A stretch of 35,866 nt of DNA from Bacillota bacterium (GTDB lineage Bacteria > Bacillota > Clostridia > Acetivibrionales > JANLFN01), in contig JAUZPR010000019.1 in assembly GCA_030705825.1 (NCBI GenBank), forward strand, positions 1-35,866. Direction: 5' to 3'. Each line of letters starts with the position of its first letter. Positions within the stretch are counted from its first letter, which is position 1. Shown here piece by piece: positions 1 through 8,191 of the stretch. The position numbers and the translations under genes were made by a program. The notes under the pieces were generated by a model, which searched no databases, had not been told where the DNA came from, and saw only the letters and a list, made by a program, of their open reading frames with translations.

Positions 1-500
1 CTTGCTTCATCCTTGCACATTTCATGAACCGTATCATGAATTGCATCATAGTTAAGCTGTTTTGCCCTGGTTGCAAGCTCCTTTTTGCCCTTGCATGCGC
101 CGTATTCCGCTTCAACCCTCAACTGCAGGTTCTTTTTAGTATCCGGATATACTACCTCACCAAGCAGCTCTGCAAACTTTGCGGCATGCTCTGCTTCTTC
201 AAAAGCAATACGTTTATATGCTTCTGCTATTTCAGGATACCCTTCTCTGTCTGCCTGGCGGCTCATGGCCAGGTACATGCCGATTTCGGTGCATTCACCA
301 TTAAAGTTGGCTCTGAGTCCGTCTACAACTTCAGCGTCCACGCCCTGTGCTACACCTATTTTATGTTCATCTGCCCATTCCTTATCTTCACTTTGCTTTT
401 CATAGAATTTTTCCTTTGGAGCTTTGCATTGGGGACAGTTTGCAGGTGGCTCCTCTCCCATGTGAATATATCCGCATACTGAACAAACAAATACCTTCAT
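1..500 (-). CDS. Reverse rubrerythrin (NADH peroxidase component), 3' end cut by window
   Basis: This gene is not in the ORF track because its stop lies outside the window. The minus strand reads open from about 500 to base 1. The first ~35 residues are a rubredoxin domain with two Cys pairs ([16 protein letters not shown]). A ferritin-like diiron domain follows, with the motif EEAEHAAKF. Rubredoxin at the N-terminus instead of the C-terminus defines reverse rubrerythrins, which in clostridia reduce hydrogen peroxide with electrons from NADH-rubredoxin oxidoreductase. ATG codons occur at 503 and 500; I chose 500 because AGGAGGT sits 5 bases upstream of it and only 2 from the other. About 166 residues are visible and only the C-terminus is missing. 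A role in oxygen and peroxide protection is inferred from the family. Confidence 0.9.
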   Translation of the reverse strand, partial: MKVFVCSVCGYIHMGEEPPANCPQCKAPKEKFYEKQSEDKEWADEHKIGVAQGVDAEVVDGLRANFNGECTEIGMYLAMSRQADREGYPEIAEAYKRIAFEEAEHAAKFAELLGEVVYPDTKKNLQLRVEAEYGACKGKKELATRAKQLNYDAIHDTVHEMCKDEA

Positions 501-585
501 CATATACCTCCTGATTATATATTAACAATTATTATTAAGTTTTTATCATAAATAATATACCACTAGAGGAATATTATAAACAACA

Positions 586-603
586 AAAATCAAATTTGAT
601 TTT
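586..603 (-). terminator. 18-bp AT-rich perfect palindrome after the c-di-GMP gene
   Basis: AAAATCAAA is followed directly by its reverse complement, 2 bases beyond the stop of the 606-3560 gene. On the minus strand it runs into TTTTTG. It could end that transcript weakly, or be an operator between this gene and the reverse rubrerythrin gene. It is too AT-rich to be a confident intrinsic terminator. Confidence 0.35.
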
Positions 604-605
604 AA

Positions 606-3560
606 TCAGCAATCAGACCCGTCTATTATATTAACAAAAAGCTCCGAAATATCAGGGTCAAATTGTTTCCCCTGACATCTTCTGATTTCCCTGACGGCAT
701 CCTCATGGCTTATTATGCCTTTGTACGGGCGGATATGTGTCATTACATCGTAAGCATCTATTATGGATATTATCCTTGCCAGCTTTGGAATTTCGTACCC
801 TTTAAGACCACGTGGATATCCGGTACCATCCCAGCGCTCATGATGGGATAGTATGAATTCGGCAATATGAGCCAGATCCTGAGACGACTCTGCTATCCGG
901 TAGCCGATTTCCGGGTGCTTTTTCATCTCCTCCCATTCTTCGGAAGTCAGTGGACCTGGTTTGGTAAGTATTGAATCTGAAATGGCTATTTTACCGATAT
1001 CATGGAGAAGAGACAGCAGGCTGAGTTCATCCAGCTCTGTTTCAGACAATCCCATGGCCTTTCCAAGCTTTGTAGATATTATACGTATACGCTGTGCGTG
1101 CTCTTCAGTCTCTATACTTTTTTCAAAAAGTGTCTTTTCAAGGGAAGATATTATAGTACTCCTAACACTTCTATTGTCCAGAAGCTTATGGCGATACATC
1201 CAATTTTCGGCCTCTTTCAGGGTTTGCTGGATATCAACCGACCCGTCGTATTTAGTTGCATAACCGAGTGCAATGCTGGGCTGTATTGGATCCTTTTCAG
1301 CGATGTCGCATTGGTCTATAACTCTGCTGCATATTTCAATCGCTTTTGAGTTTTCTGTTTTAGGTAGAATAATTGCAAACTCATCACCGCCCCAACGTGC
1401 AATAATATCCTCTTTACGGCATGAGCCTTTTAGAATATGGGCAACCTTCTGAAGCAGTTTGTCTCCTTCGGAATGTCCAAAAACATCATTTGTAAGTTTC
1501 AAACCATTCAAGTCCCCTATTATAAGGGAAATTGGAAGCTGCCTTTCAGTGTCCAGCCGGTCCAGCTCGTTTTCAAAGCATACCCTGTTATAAAGACCGG
1601 TTAATTTGTCATGGTAACTTAAGTACTTTATTTCAGCTTCAGCCTGCTTGCGGTCGGTTATATCCTCTGCTATGACAATTATGCTGTCGGGTTGGCCGGA
1701 TGAATTTCGTATAAGACTTGAGGAGGATTGAACTATCAACTTACGGTTATTTTTGGTACAAACCGTATACTCCGAATTCTTTACCATCCCGTTTTTAAAT
1801 AATTCCAATATTTTGGATTTGAGTATGTCATACTCCTCTGGGACAATAATATCTAATATGGATTTCCTAAGAAGCTCTTTTTTTGAAGAATACTCCAATA
1901 ATCTTAAAACTTCCTGGTTGCAATCAAAAATAATACCGTTTTTGTCGGTTACTATAATAGGATTTGGTGAAAACCCGAAAAGGGTTTTGAGCTTTTCGCT
2001 TGAATTTTTCAATTTTTCTTCAGAAGCTTTCAAGGCATTCTGAGTCCTGTTTATCTCTGTCACATCCCTGAATACCAGAACTACACCAAGGATTCTTCCT
2101 GTCTTATCTTTTATGGGAGCTGCACTGTCGGCAATACTTACTATGTTCCCGTCTTTAGATACCAGCGCCGTATGGTTTGCCAGACCAACCACATTTCCTT
2201 CCTTAAGAACTTTACCAACAGGATTTTCTGCAGTAAGTCCGGTTCTTTCATCAATTACAAAGAAAACCTGATTAAGGGGTTTGTCTATTGCTTCCTCCTG
2301 TGACCAGCCTGTAAGTTCCTGAGCAGTTTTATTTATTAGGGTGATGCAACCCTTTGTATCTGTTGTAATTACTGCATCGCCTATGGATTGGAGCGTTACT
2401 TTTAAAAGCTCTTTTTCTTCAGCAAGCGAATCCTGGGCCTGCTTTATTTCGGTTATGTCCCTCATTGAACCTACTAAATTGACTACATGCTTATTCCTGA
2501 TAATGGGGGATAGGGTTGTATGTATAAACTTCAAACCCGTAGGAAGTAAAATATTGCCCTGATAGGATATGGGTTTCTTTTCCCTTACGCAGCTCATATA
2601 TTTTAATTCAAATTCTTTACCCACTTCACCGAAAACTTCATATGGTGTTCTGCCGCAAATCCGGTCTGCTGTCAGTCCTGTGACAGCTTCAAAGCTTTTA
2701 TTGATTCTGCTGTACCTGAAGGTATTTTGATCTGTTGCTTCAACAAGAAAAATCGAATCCTGTGTTCCGTTAAAAATTATGGAATATTCACGTGTCAGTT
2801 TACGCAGGTCTTCCTGCATCTTATCACTTTCATCGGTATTTCTGGCTATTCCCATATAACCTACCGGCAAACCTTTGGTATCCTTTATAAGGCTTACAGA
2901 CATCTCCCCGGGGAAATTACCGTCCTTTCCTTGAAATATGAATCTTTCGTCATCCAATGTTTCAACGGTCAGCCCTGAAAGCATATACTGCCTGGCTTTC
3001 TCCCGCTGTTCCTTGACTATAAGGTTTAATGCATTGGAACGTACAGCTTCATCCTTTGACGTAAAACCGAAAACTTCAAGAACCCTGTTATTGCAATCAA
3101 TAATATTTCCAACAAGGTCAGTCGCTACAATTAAATTGGGCGACAAGTCCAGGGTTCTGCGCAGCAAATTGAATTGGTGCTTTAACTCGGTAATATCATG
3201 GATTGTAAAATAATAATAACCATTATTGACATCGTAGACTGAGATGCTAATCCATTTTTTGAAGCGGCCGGAATAATATTGGTATTCACTGTTCTTACCG
3301 GAGGATACTATTTCAAGTAAAAATTTGAGGAAGCTTAATCCTTTTTCTGATTCGGACAATATTTCGGACACTTTCCTGCCTAATACTGTATCCTTATTAA
3401 AACCGGTCAGTTTATAAAGAGATTTATTGAAGTCTATAACGGTAAAATCGGAAGGAATTGCAGTCTGATTATAGACTGCCTTACAGTATGCAACTGCTTC
3501 ATTCATATTATCTATAAACATACGGCAGTTACCGGATGTTCCTAATTCTTCGGGTAACAC
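606..3560 (-). CDS. Multi-PAS GGDEF and HD-GYP c-di-GMP signalling protein
   Basis: This 984-residue protein has about five PAS domains in tandem (roughly residues 15-130, 135-250, 255-375, 380-505 and 520-640), then GGDEF (~645-800) and HD-GYP (~805-975). The diguanylate cyclase site is intact (RWGGDEF). Five residues before it is RKED, a good RxxD inhibitory site. The HD-GYP phosphodiesterase site also looks intact (HDIGKIA, then HHERWDGTGYP). It can therefore in principle both make and break c-di-GMP, with the PAS domains sensing signals. No membrane segment is evident, so it is probably cytoplasmic. The start is GTG with AGGAGGTG about 10 bases upstream. It appears to be a single-gene unit. 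Which activity dominates cannot be told from sequence. Confidence 0.92.
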   Translation of the reverse strand: MLPEELGTSGNCRMFIDNMNEAVAYCKAVYNQTAIPSDFTVIDFNKSLYKLTGFNKDTVLGRKVSEILSESEKGLSFLKFLLEIVSSGKNSEYQYYSGRFKKWISISVYDVNNGYYYFTIHDITELKHQFNLLRRTLDLSPNLIVATDLVGNIIDCNNRVLEVFGFTSKDEAVRSNALNLIVKEQREKARQYMLSGLTVETLDDERFIFQGKDGNFPGEMSVSLIKDTKGLPVGYMGIARNTDESDKMQEDLRKLTREYSIIFNGTQDSIFLVEATDQNTFRYSRINKSFEAVTGLTADRICGRTPYEVFGEVGKEFELKYMSCVREKKPISYQGNILLPTGLKFIHTTLSPIIRNKHVVNLVGSMRDITEIKQAQDSLAEEKELLKVTLQSIGDAVITTDTKGCITLINKTAQELTGWSQEEAIDKPLNQVFFVIDERTGLTAENPVGKVLKEGNVVGLANHTALVSKDGNIVSIADSAAPIKDKTGRILGVVLVFRDVTEINRTQNALKASEEKLKNSSEKLKTLFGFSPNPIIVTDKNGIIFDCNQEVLRLLEYSSKKELLRKSILDIIVPEEYDILKSKILELFKNGMVKNSEYTVCTKNNRKLIVQSSSSLIRNSSGQPDSIIVIAEDITDRKQAEAEIKYLSYHDKLTGLYNRVCFENELDRLDTERQLPISLIIGDLNGLKLTNDVFGHSEGDKLLQKVAHILKGSCRKEDIIARWGGDEFAIILPKTENSKAIEICSRVIDQCDIAEKDPIQPSIALGYATKYDGSVDIQQTLKEAENWMYRHKLLDNRSVRSTIISSLEKTLFEKSIETEEHAQRIRIISTKLGKAMGLSETELDELSLLSLLHDIGKIAISDSILTKPGPLTSEEWEEMKKHPEIGYRIAESSQDLAHIAEFILSHHERWDGTGYPRGLKGYEIPKLARIISIIDAYDVMTHIRPYKGIISHEDAVREIRRCQGKQFDPDISELFVNIIDGSDC

Positions 3561-3726
3561 TTATCTGTACACCTCCTGAAGCATTAACTGTCAATTGCTT
3601 GTCCGATTTATAAAAACAGCCGAACCCAAATTTGTAGGTAAACCAAATTTTATTACTCATAATTCGACATTAAATTAGAATTTCCTTCCTATTATTGTTT
3701 ATGTTAACTAAAATAACTGTATTTTG

Positions 3727-5232
3727 TCAGGATTGGTTAGCATCATAAACCAGTCTTGATAAGGAAAACATAAGAGTAAAGCTCAATACGGCAGTGAGTA
3801 TAACCTTGATTGCAAGTAAATTATCAGGAATAAAGCTGTTGAGAAGTTTTATGATAAAGAAGGATACAAGTCCCAGGAAAAGATAAGTTACTGCATAATA
3901 GAATGGGAATTTTAATTCACATACTTTTTTGATTTCCATGAAATTAAGTATGAGCGTAGTCAGTGAAGTAACAATTAACATAATACCAAATCCATAAATA
4001 TTCAAAGCAGGAATTCCTGTTAAGACAAAAATAAGAACCAGGCCTTCCAGTGAAACTATCAATGAATTCCTCAGTACGACATTTTGTCTTCCCAAACCAT
4101 TAAGCATTCCAAAGGTAGGAGATGCCACAAAGCTCAGAATAGAGGAGATGGATGCAAAAGCAATGAAACCTCCCAGGTCGGACCTGCTGTAAAATACCTG
4201 ACCAAGAGCATTTGGGACAGAAAGGTTGATTATTAAGGTACATGTTCCAACCAGGCAGGCTGTTTTGAAGACCTGAAGCATCCTGTTTTCTGTCGCCCAA
4301 TAATCATTCTTACTCATACTGCGTGACAGATCGGGTACAAGGACTGTAGTCATTGAGTTGACAATAATAATAGGCAAATATGTTATGTTTAATGCCATTC
4401 CAAGAAACTTTCCTATCAATGCAAGCGCCGAGTCATAGGGTATACCGGCCGAAACAAGCCTTCTGGGTAGAATCAAAGCCGATGCGGTTGACAGGATTGA
4501 GGATATAAATCCATTTAGGCATAGAGGGCAAGAGATTACAAGGACATTGAACATAAGCTGAAACCTGCTCTGGGTTCTGGCCGGAGTTATAACATTTTTA
4601 TTTTTATTCTTTTTGTAATATGAGTAAAGAAGTGAAAAGCTTGTAAATTCACCTATGGTAAGGGCCAGATAAGCTGCGGAAACCGTACTTTTGACATTAT
4701 GGACCGGGAGTACAGAAACGGTAATCATAAGTACCGATACGCGAAGAATTTTTTCAACTATATCTATATATGCTGCGATTTTAAACTTATCCAGACCGTA
4801 ATAATAACCCTTTAATATTGCCGATAAGGAGACAAATACGATAGCTGGACATATTATCCTTATTGAATCGATACTTCTGTCATCAGCTATAAGGCTTGAG
4901 CCGATTAGAGGTGCACAAATAAAAACCAAAAACCCGATTGATATGCTCCAGGTAAAAATAAAAGAGAATGTAGTTGACATGGTTCTATTCAGGTTTTTGT
5001 AGTCATGTTTGCTGTGATAGACCGCAGATATTTTGGAAAGTGCCGTTACAAGCCCGTCACAGGCCAGGCAAAGTACCAGGTTGTATACCGGCATAATAAG
5101 GCCATACAGGCCAAGGCCCTGAGCGCCAAGTTCTCTGGATAATAGAATCGAGAAAATAAACCCGATAATTCCTGTAATAAGGTTTGATGCAGTTAAAACG
5201 AAAGAATCCCTGTAAAATTTGTCTATATGCAT
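3727..5232 (-). CDS. SpoVB-like polysaccharide/lipid flippase (MOP superfamily)
   Basis: This 501-residue protein has about 14 hydrophobic segments and the N-terminal pattern of the SpoVB/MurJ branch of MOP exporters (FYRDSFVLTASNL, SRELGAQGLGLYGLIMPVYN). Family members flip lipid-linked sugars across the membrane, in spore cortex or envelope synthesis. The ATG start has only a weak ribosome site (TAGGAT about 9 bases upstream). It stands alone between the c-di-GMP gene and a transposase remnant. A second, longer paralogue lies at 17959-19557. It may serve sporulation or another surface polymer; the substrate is unknown. Confidence 0.82.
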   Translation of the reverse strand: MHIDKFYRDSFVLTASNLITGIIGFIFSILLSRELGAQGLGLYGLIMPVYNLVLCLACDGLVTALSKISAVYHSKHDYKNLNRTMSTTFSFIFTWSISIGFLVFICAPLIGSSLIADDRSIDSIRIICPAIVFVSLSAILKGYYYGLDKFKIAAYIDIVEKILRVSVLMITVSVLPVHNVKSTVSAAYLALTIGEFTSFSLLYSYYKKNKNKNVITPARTQSRFQLMFNVLVISCPLCLNGFISSILSTASALILPRRLVSAGIPYDSALALIGKFLGMALNITYLPIIIVNSMTTVLVPDLSRSMSKNDYWATENRMLQVFKTACLVGTCTLIINLSVPNALGQVFYSRSDLGGFIAFASISSILSFVASPTFGMLNGLGRQNVVLRNSLIVSLEGLVLIFVLTGIPALNIYGFGIMLIVTSLTTLILNFMEIKKVCELKFPFYYAVTYLFLGLVSFFIIKLLNSFIPDNLLAIKVILTAVLSFTLMFSLSRLVYDANQS

Positions 5233-5277
5233 TAATTATTATCCTAATTTGTTAATGAACTACTTGTATTAAAAGTT

Positions 5278-5311
5278 ATTCAAAAAACTTAAATAATATG
5301 ACTTTTTGAAT
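5278..5311. repeat. Inverted repeat, 9-bp arms, upstream of transposase remnant
   Basis: ATTCAAAAA at 5278-5286 is mirrored by TTTTTGAAT at 5303-5311 around a 16-base spacer. It lies between the flippase start and the transposase remnant. It could belong to the mobile element, or be an operator or AT-rich hairpin for either neighbour. Confidence 0.4.
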
Positions 5312-5316
5312 TTGGT

Positions 5317-5336
5317 GGGGGACTGTCATTAGGGGA
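5317..5336 (+). repeat. Possible decayed REP-like repeat
   Basis: The string GGGGGACTGTC followed by ATTAGGGGA is G-rich against an AT-rich background. It resembles GGGGACAGTCCCC-type short repeats often found beside single-domain Y1 (RAYT) transposases. It sits about 60 bases before the transposase remnant. The right half does not complete the palindrome, which suggests decay. The link to the transposase is inference. Confidence 0.3.
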
Positions 5337-5397
5337 TAGTTATCAATATTAACACAGATGGTATATAATGGAAACAACAGGTGCGAGGTGAAAGATC

Positions 5398-5526
5398 ATG
5401 CCTGGAGCCGGCAGAATTAAGGATCCTGCTGCAATATATCATATAATGACACGGAGTATATCCGAATTTAATCTATTCCCGGAAAACGACGAGAATTTGG
5501 CAAAAATTATTAGTAGTGATTTTTAG
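5398..5526 (+). pseudogene. N-terminal remnant of a Y1/RAYT (IS200-like) transposase
   Basis: A 42-codon frame with a good ribosome site (GAGGTGAAAG) reads MPGAGRIKDPAAIYHIMTRS, continues ISEFNLFPEND, and stops at TAG. This is the characteristic N-terminus of REP-associated tyrosine transposases, which normally run over 200 residues. The HUH motif and catalytic Tyr region are absent, and the frame ends 23 bases from the converging neighbour. The rest has been deleted. A possible promoter (TTATCA, 18 bases, TATAAT) precedes it. It is too short for the ORF track. I am confident of the family because the YHIMTRSISE stretch is typical. Confidence 0.72.
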
Positions 5527-5549
5527 CAATTGTTCCCTGCTGGACGGGG

Positions 5550-6806
5550 TTAGTGTTGTAAAATTACATCAATATCCCTTTGCCACTGTTCTGCACTTTT
5601 ATGAAATACACGGGTTAAATACTTTTCACGTAGCTTTTTAAGTCCTGAAATTCGCTCTATAGCCAGCCTATAATGCTCGTTCTCCGGCTTTTGAAGTTGT
5701 TCTTCGGTAAGATATATTGGTTCTCTTCTGAAATTTATCATGTATAGGCAGAAATTCAGTTCATCCATTATTTTTTCAGTTTCTTCTCCCGACGCATCAA
5801 ATATATAAGTTGCCCTTCCTCCGGAGCCTGAAGAGGATGCCTCCATCACTATATAATTTTTGCTGCCCCTTAAAACCGGTACAAATAACCATATGTATTC
5901 CTTATCCAAACTTCCCCATAATCCTCTTTTTATTCCTATCCTGAAATTTTCGGGATTGGAAACCGAAGATAAATAATTAAAGGAATCCTTTAACCCGGCT
6001 GTGGCAAGTCTTGTTTCAAGAGCATTCCAGAGCTCAGGCACACCAATCGTATCTTTTTTGACTACGGCAAGGCCGTCAAGAAGTTTTTTTGCAAAAGGCC
6101 TCAGCTTTATGGGGGAGACAGATGGGGCAAGGCTCATGGTAAATTCAAGTGCATTGTTTTCGAGGCTCGAGATAGCCTTGTAAATTTCACTGCGAAAAAA
6201 ATCGGTTTCCCTTCCTAATCTTTCGAGTACAAATTCATCCCGGCTTTTCATTACCAGAAGGAAGCTCCATTGATGATCCTCAAGCTTCTCTATGAACGCA
6301 TAGGGTATACGCTGCGTTTCTCCGGATTTTAATGCAATGACAAGTCCTGTCTCCTGAATAAATATTGTTCCTTCGCCGTCAAACAGGTTTTCTTTGGCAA
6401 TTTTACGGATAAACGCCTGGTTAAATTGTGACAAGAGCTTTTCCTCCATAAGGAGAACTTTTCTGGTCACTTTTCCATATGCATCATTTATTTCATCAAG
6501 GAATGAATCATAAAGCCTTCCGAGTTTTCTAAACAAAATAACATTATTATCGCTAAGTGTCAATTCTATGGTCCAGTTTCCACTGCTGATTTTCCTTAAA
6601 TCACTAAATGGAATTTTCATCGGGGGAAGTCCAAGAGGCGTCAAAAGAATTGCCTTACAGCCAACAATGCTTTTTGCAAAGCCGCTCTCTATTTCATTGC
6701 CTGAATCATTCTTAATGACATATTCAAGCTCATATTCCAGTTTGATGGCCTCTTCAGCTGTTTCCTGGTCATTACTATTTTCGTTGGCTTGCACATCATC
6801 CTGCAT
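5550..6806 (-). CDS. Protein of unknown function with tandem PH-like repeat
   Basis: I do not recognise a named family. The track start (TTG, 6881) would translate through a terminator-like hairpin. The ATG at 6806 (MQDDVQANENSNDQ) follows a purine-rich AGAAGGGTGATAGT and gives 418 residues. Two segments resemble each other: an early one ending IELTLSDNNVILFRKLGRLYDSF, and a second ending LLVMKSRDEFVLERLGRETDFF. Both have beta-rich character, a central Ile-Pro, a Trp and a terminal LGR-x-x-D-x-F. This suggests two PH-like or related beta folds followed by an alpha/beta C-terminal region. There is no signal peptide or membrane span. It lies directly after two zinc-ribbon genes and is probably co-expressed with them. 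Confidence 0.7.
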   Translation of the reverse strand: MQDDVQANENSNDQETAEEAIKLEYELEYVIKNDSGNEIESGFAKSIVGCKAILLTPLGLPPMKIPFSDLRKISSGNWTIELTLSDNNVILFRKLGRLYDSFLDEINDAYGKVTRKVLLMEEKLLSQFNQAFIRKIAKENLFDGEGTIFIQETGLVIALKSGETQRIPYAFIEKLEDHQWSFLLVMKSRDEFVLERLGRETDFFRSEIYKAISSLENNALEFTMSLAPSVSPIKLRPFAKKLLDGLAVVKKDTIGVPELWNALETRLATAGLKDSFNYLSSVSNPENFRIGIKRGLWGSLDKEYIWLFVPVLRGSKNYIVMEASSSGSGGRATYIFDASGEETEKIMDELNFCLYMINFRREPIYLTEEQLQKPENEHYRLAIERISGLKKLREKYLTRVFHKSAEQWQRDIDVILQH

Positions 6807-6830
6807 TACTATCACCCTTCTATAAAACAA

Positions 6831-6850
6831 GATGCCGTAAATCCGGCATC
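6831..6850 (-). terminator. Hairpin between zinc-ribbon gene and PH-like gene
   Basis: GATGCCG (6831-6837) pairs perfectly with CGGCATC (6844-6850) around a 6-base loop. On the minus strand it is followed by TTGTTTTA. It may partly terminate transcription after the zinc-ribbon gene and reduce expression of the gene below. It also argues that the TTG-start extension of that gene is not translated. Confidence 0.45.
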
Positions 6851-6882
6851 CTGAGAAAATAGGACTACTTTTTATATACAAA

Positions 6883-7626
6883 TTAGCCTAGCTGTTGGCC
6901 GCAGCCAGAGCAAAATTTTGAACCTTCCTTGTTTTCTGCACCACAATTGGGACAATTTGGGGAGTCCATCCTGGCCCCGCATTCGCTGCAGAATTTATTA
7001 CCTGTCTGAACCTGGGCACCGCAGCGCGGGCATTTTGACATGGATACGGTTGCACCGCAGTTACTGCAGAATTTTCCCTGTGTTACAGGTTTTCCGCACT
7101 GCGGACACATTATTTGCTTTGCTGTTATGCTTCCTGTAAATACTGATGCCGAAGCAGCTTTTTCGTGTATCTCATCTACCATACGTTCAGCTCTGGCTTT
7201 TGCTACCGTTGTATTTTCCCTTGGAGTACACTGTACGCATAGTCCGTCCTCTTCGTTAAAGTCGGCATCACAGACCCATTTCTGACAGCCATGGCACCTG
7301 TGAAAATGATTTTTTGCCTCATTCATAGCAGTTTCAAAAGCTGTTTCATGTTCCTTGTGCCACTCAGGTGTCATTCCTTCGAACCTGTTTCCTGCAATAT
7401 TGGCACCGCGCTCAACCCCATACGCAAGGTTGTTAAAGCCCAATAAACGTGCACCGGTAGATATTCCCCCTGTTATATTTCTCAGAAGCCCGCTTTTACG
7501 GTATGTTTTCGACTCGATAAAGCTTGTTTTATAACCATCTCCGCAAATATCACAGTGGAATTCAAATTCGAAGCCCGCCTCAGTACTGTTATCGTTGTAA
7601 TTTCTTGTAAAGGACTGCATTGACAT
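6883..7626 (-). CDS. Zinc-ribbon protein with C-terminal triple zinc ribbon
   Basis: This 247-residue protein carries many CxxC pairs. An N-terminal pair (CDICG) is followed by a middle treble-clef-like group (CHGCQKWVCDADF, CVQC). Then come three back-to-back zinc ribbons of the DZANK type (CPQCGKPV, CSNCG; CPRCGAQV, CSECG; CPNCGAEN, CSGCGQQLG). Between the first and middle groups is a short Gly-rich stretch (GGISTGARLLGFNNLAYG) that might touch membrane or partner proteins. The ATG start has AAGGGGG 7 bases upstream. Only 13 bases separate it from the upstream zinc-ribbon gene, so the two are an operon. Zinc binding is near certain; the target is unknown. Confidence 0.8.
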   Translation of the reverse strand: MSMQSFTRNYNDNSTEAGFEFEFHCDICGDGYKTSFIESKTYRKSGLLRNITGGISTGARLLGFNNLAYGVERGANIAGNRFEGMTPEWHKEHETAFETAMNEAKNHFHRCHGCQKWVCDADFNEEDGLCVQCTPRENTTVAKARAERMVDEIHEKAASASVFTGSITAKQIMCPQCGKPVTQGKFCSNCGATVSMSKCPRCGAQVQTGNKFCSECGARMDSPNCPNCGAENKEGSKFCSGCGQQLG

Positions 7627-7639
7627 AGGATAACCCCCT

Positions 7640-7969
7640 TTATTTAAAAGCTTTTCCGCATTTCAAACATCTATTGGAAGCAGTAATCACCTGAAGCTCT
7701 GCACATCTTTTGGAACTGCACCTTACTATCAGCTGAGCGCCGCAGCTGCTGCACACCGGAGCTGAAAAGGTACCTTTGCCGCAAAAAGGGCATCGGATAT
7801 TCAGACTAAAACCGCAGCTTGAACATATCAGCCAGTTTCTTTCAACCGGATTACGGCATTTGGGACATCTGAGTTCAAATGGATCGTCGGCTCCACACAG
7901 CGGACACAGCTTTGAATCGCCTGGTATGAGACCGCTGCAGTGCATGCAGAATTTTTTATATGTAGCCAT
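7640..7969 (-). CDS. Small multi-zinc-ribbon protein
   Basis: This ~109-residue protein consists almost entirely of zinc-binding Cys pairs: CMHC/CPLCG, CPKC/CSSCG, CPFCG/CSSCG and a last C(x4)C/CLKCG group. The track starts at 7981, but that ATG is inside the ribosome site. GGAGG followed by 5 bases leads to the ATG at 7969 (MATYKKFCMHC), which I prefer. It is first in a run with the 247-residue zinc-ribbon gene. Such proteins act as adaptors, or bind RNA or protein. There is no catalytic domain and no membrane segment. Confidence 0.78.
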   Translation of the reverse strand: MATYKKFCMHCSGLIPGDSKLCPLCGADDPFELRCPKCRNPVERNWLICSSCGFSLNIRCPFCGKGTFSAPVCSSCGAQLIVRCSSKRCAELQVITASNRCLKCGKAFK

Positions 7970-8145
7970 TTCCGCCTCCAATTAATTTAAGTTACAGATT
8001 ATAATATTCCTGAATCATAATTTAGGATTGTATTTTGCGTAAACAAAATTATTTTTTAAATAATTATTTATGAATTGCTTTGAATATGACATTTCCAAAG
8101 ATATTTTTAAAAATTTTATGTAACTGATAGAGTTTTTTTATGCAT

Positions 8146-8176
8146 ATAAAAACGGACGGTTATAAATAACCGCCCG
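8146..8176 (-). terminator. Intrinsic terminator of the UPF0210 operon
   Basis: On the minus strand CGGGCGGTTAT pairs with ATAACCGTCCG (one mismatch) and runs into TTTTTATATG. It lies 16 bases after the UPF0210 stop, giving a clear rho-independent terminator for the 8192-9834 pair. Confidence 0.85.
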
Positions 8177-8191
8177 CAGATAAATTCCAGC

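Noticed and set aside
24-482. Plus-strand ORFs 24-482 and 85-405
   Set aside because: They are shadows of the reverse rubrerythrin gene on the minus strand, which has clear domain motifs and a ribosome site.
504-585. PerR box before the reverse rubrerythrin gene
   Set aside because: Only half of the consensus (TTATAAT) can be found. The other half does not match, so PerR control is not supported.
6807-6881. N-terminal extension of the PH-like gene from TTG 6881
   Set aside because: It passes through a 7-bp hairpin, has no good ribosome site, and ATG 6806 fits better.
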